DNA of 64,000 nt, from NCBI RefSeq assembly GCF_020905345.1, contig NZ_JAJJMO010000001.1, forward strand, positions 3,038,001 through 3,102,000. Reading direction: 5' to 3'. The number at the start of each line of letters is the position of its first letter. The first letter of the stretch is position 1. The translations under genes and the position numbers were made by a program. This stretch comes from Flavobacterium pisciphilum. GTDB lineage: Bacteria; Bacteroidota; Bacteroidia; Flavobacteriales; Flavobacteriaceae. The notes under the pieces are model-generated. The model did not search any database, was not told the origin of the DNA, and saw nothing but the letters and a program-made list of their open reading frames with translations. Below are positions 62,076 to 64,000 of this stretch, in pieces.

Positions 62076-64000
62076 CTAGTTTACTGTTTCCCCATTTGGA
62101 GCATCAGCATCAGGATTAATGAAAACCAATTTTCCTTCAGCATTAGTTGTCATCAAGATCATTCCTTGACTTTCAACACCACGTAAAGCTCTAGGAGCTA
62201 AGTTTGCTAGAACCGAAACACGTTTACCGATAATTTCTTCTGGCGTAAAGCTTTCAGCAATTCCCGAAACAATCGTACGAACATCAATTCCAGTATCAAC
62301 CTTAAGAACCAAAAGTTTGTTAGCCTTAGGCATTTTTTCAGCTTCAAGAATAGTTCCAACACGAATATCCATTTTAGCGAAATCCTCAAACTGAATCAAA
62401 TCTTTTTGTGGTTCAGGTTGTTTGCTTTCGGCAAGATTAGCAGTTTTAGTAGCTTCTAGTTTGTCTATTTGTTTCTGAATTTCTTCATCTTCGATTTTAG
62501 CAAAAAGAACATCCACCTTTTCTGTTTCTATTGTATGGTTTGGCGAAATTAATTCATCTAAACTTGTAATATCATTCCATTTAATACTATTGTCTAATTT
62601 CAGAATTGAAGTTAGTTTATTTGCTGTAAATGGTAAAAAAGGTTCAGATAGAATGCTTAATGCAGTAGTGATTTGTAACGCTACATACATTTGAGTTTTT
62701 ACTCTTTCTGAATCAGTTTTCATTAATTTCCAAGGTTCTTCATCAGCCAAGTATTTATTTCCAAGGCGAGCTAGATTCATCAATTCCATTAAAGCTTCTC
62801 TAAATCTGTAACGCTCCACTGAGCTTGCAATTACAGCAGGATATGCTTTTAATTCAGCTAGAGTTTTCTTGTCAATTTCAGTAAAATCATTCGGCTGAGG
62901 AACAACTCCGTTATAGTATTTCTGAGTCAATACAACCACACGGTTAACGAAGTTCCCTAAATTATCCGCTAGTTCATTATTATTTCTTGATTGGAAATCT
63001 TTCCAAGTAAAGTCGTTATCTTTAGTTTCAGGAGCATTAGCTGTTAATGCATAACGCAAAACATCTTGTTTCTCTGGAAAATCTTCTAAATATTCGTGCA
63101 ACCAAACCGCCCAGTTTTTAGAAGTCGAAAGTTTATTACCTTCTAAATTCAAAAACTCATTAGCAGGAACATTGTCAGGCAAAATATAACTTCCTTCAGC
63201 TTTAAGCATAGCAGGGAAAATAATGCAATGAAAAACAATATTATCCTTACCTATAAAGTGAACCAGTTTAGTATCTTCATCTTTCCAGTATGGTTCCCAA
63301 TCTTTTCCTTCACGAGCAGCCCATTCCTTAGTAGACGAGATGTAACCAATAGGAGCATCAAACCAAACATATAATTTTTTGCCCTCAGCACCTTCAACCG
63401 GAACATCAATTCCCCAGTCAAGGTCACGAGTTACAGCACGAGGCTCAAGTCCACCGTCAACCCAAGATTTAACTTGTCCGTAAACATTCGGTTTCCAGTC
63501 GTTTTTATGTCCAACCAAAATCCATTCAGTCAAGAAATCAGTATATCTGTCCAAAGGTAAAAACCAGTGTTTAGTTGATTTCAATATTGGAGTTTCACCA
63601 GTAATAGTCGATTTTGGGTTAATCAAGTCAGTTGCATTCAGCGTCGAACCACATTTTTCACATTGGTCACCGTAAGCTTCCTCATTACCACATTTAGGGC
63701 AAGTACCTACAACAAAACGATCAGCAAGAAACTGATTCGCTTTTGCATCATATAATTGTTCCGTTACTTCCTCGATAAAATCACCTTTATCGTATAATTT
63801 TCTAAAAAATTCCGAAGCTGTATCATGATGAATTTTAGCCGAAGTTCTAGAGTAATTATCAAAAGAAATTCCAAAATCAGAGAAAGATTTACGGATGATT
63901 CCGTCATATTTATCAATAATTTCTTGAGGAGAAACACCTTCTTTTTTAGCCTTCATCGAGATAGCCACACCATGTTCGTCACTTCCACACATAAAAGCGA
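62076..64000 (-). CDS. metG: Methionyl-tRNA synthetase, N-terminus outside window
   Basis: The open frame runs from the stop at 62076 to the right edge (about 640 residues visible). It begins inside the catalytic domain with [13 protein letters not shown] residues, has a zinc site CPKCG...CEKCG, the KMSKS-like loop KLSTSKN, the helical anticodon-binding domain, and a C-terminal EMAP/Trbp tRNA-binding domain (about 540-638, [17 protein letters not shown]) used for dimerisation. It charges tRNA-Met. The first codons lie beyond 64000. Confidence 0.96.
   Translation of the reverse strand, partial: AFMCGSDEHGVAISMKAKKEGVSPQEIIDKYDGIIRKSFSDFGISFDNYSRTSAKIHHDTASEFFRKLYDKGDFIEEVTEQLYDAKANQFLADRFVVGTCPKCGNEEAYGDQCEKCGSTLNATDLINPKSTITGETPILKSTKHWFLPLDRYTDFLTEWILVGHKNDWKPNVYGQVKSWVDGGLEPRAVTRDLDWGIDVPVEGAEGKKLYVWFDAPIGYISSTKEWAAREGKDWEPYWKDEDTKLVHFIGKDNIVFHCIIFPAMLKAEGSYILPDNVPANEFLNLEGNKLSTSKNWAVWLHEYLEDFPEKQDVLRYALTANAPETKDNDFTWKDFQSRNNNELADNLGNFVNRVVVLTQKYYNGVVPQPNDFTEIDKKTLAELKAYPAVIASSVERYRFREALMELMNLARLGNKYLADEEPWKLMKTDSERVKTQMYVALQITTALSILSEPFLPFTANKLTSILKLDNSIKWNDITSLDELISPNHTIETEKVDVLFAKIEDEEIQKQIDKLEATKTANLAESKQPEPQKDLIQFEDFAKMDIRVGTILEAEKMPKANKLLVLKVDTGIDVRTIVSGIAESFTPEEIIGKRVSVLANLAPRALRGVESQGMILMTTNAEGKLVFINPDADAPNGETVN

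Noticed and set aside
1..64000. CRISPR array
   Set aside because: No regularly spaced repeats with unique spacers were seen; the repeats found are terminator-like, tandem sRNAs or short intergenic arrays.

Overview
The window looks like chromosomal DNA of a Flavobacterium or a very close relative (Bacteroidota). The DNA is AT-rich. Several genes have promoters of the Bacteroidota type (TAnnTTTG at -7 with a TTG or TTTG about 20 bp upstream). There is a complete flexirubin-type aryl polyene/dialkylresorcinol pigment locus, a type IX secretion C-terminal sorting domain, PorT-like outer-membrane barrels, an IPExxxVDY-family protein, and a tyrosine ammonia-lyase that I recognise as very similar to the characterised Flavobacterium johnsoniae enzyme.

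Positions 1 to about 6450 are one end of a Mu-like transposable prophage. A divergent CI/S24 repressor (5468-6337) faces a leftward early operon: a 59-aa protein, a MuA-type DDE transposase, a MuB-type ATPase, two unknown proteins, a DUF3164 protein, a lone FtsK-gamma winged helix and a RecA-like ATPase cut by the window edge. The switch region carries an inverted repeat lying over two opposed -7 boxes. The phage end appears to have landed in the 3' end of a host outer-membrane barrel gene (6445-7053), whose last strand is missing; an intact paralogue follows (7063-7689).

Positions 7723-29106 are the pigment locus. A long leftward series begins with the ammonia-lyase (4-coumarate starter) and a WG-repeat protein. 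It continues through ketoreductase, ketosynthase, ACP and acyltransferase; then darA/darB for the dialkylresorcinol, two hotdog dehydratases, small unknown proteins, a BtrH-like protein, an ABC exporter and a thioesterase; then further ketosynthases (two without an active-site cysteine), a second ACP, a NodB-type deacetylase, a LolA-like carrier and a lipoprotein. A flavin-dependent halogenase-like enzyme is divergent from the ammonia-lyase. Together these would build an aryl polyene, build a dialkylresorcinol, join them and carry the product to the outer membrane.

Positions 29125-37714 hold a secreted T9SS protein with a probable glycosidase barrel, and a sugar locus (SSS symporter, aldose epimerase, divergent GntR regulator, OsmC). 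Positions 37787-52232 are mostly housekeeping: pyk, rnc-fabF-acpP, purN, rnhA, an ECF sigma factor with its membrane partner, a PfkB kinase, purF, sodA, pth, rplY and prs. Between purF and sodA are two tandem, nearly identical small RNA genes, each with its own promoter and terminator and with compensatory changes in the terminator stem. Positions 52475-64000 hold tRNA-Leu, a RhuM-family protein, ferritin, a Cys/Lys-rich small protein, two paralogous secreted proteins, a CAT-like acetyltransferase, a HAD phosphatase, an EamA transporter, a possible structured leader RNA and the 3' part of metG.
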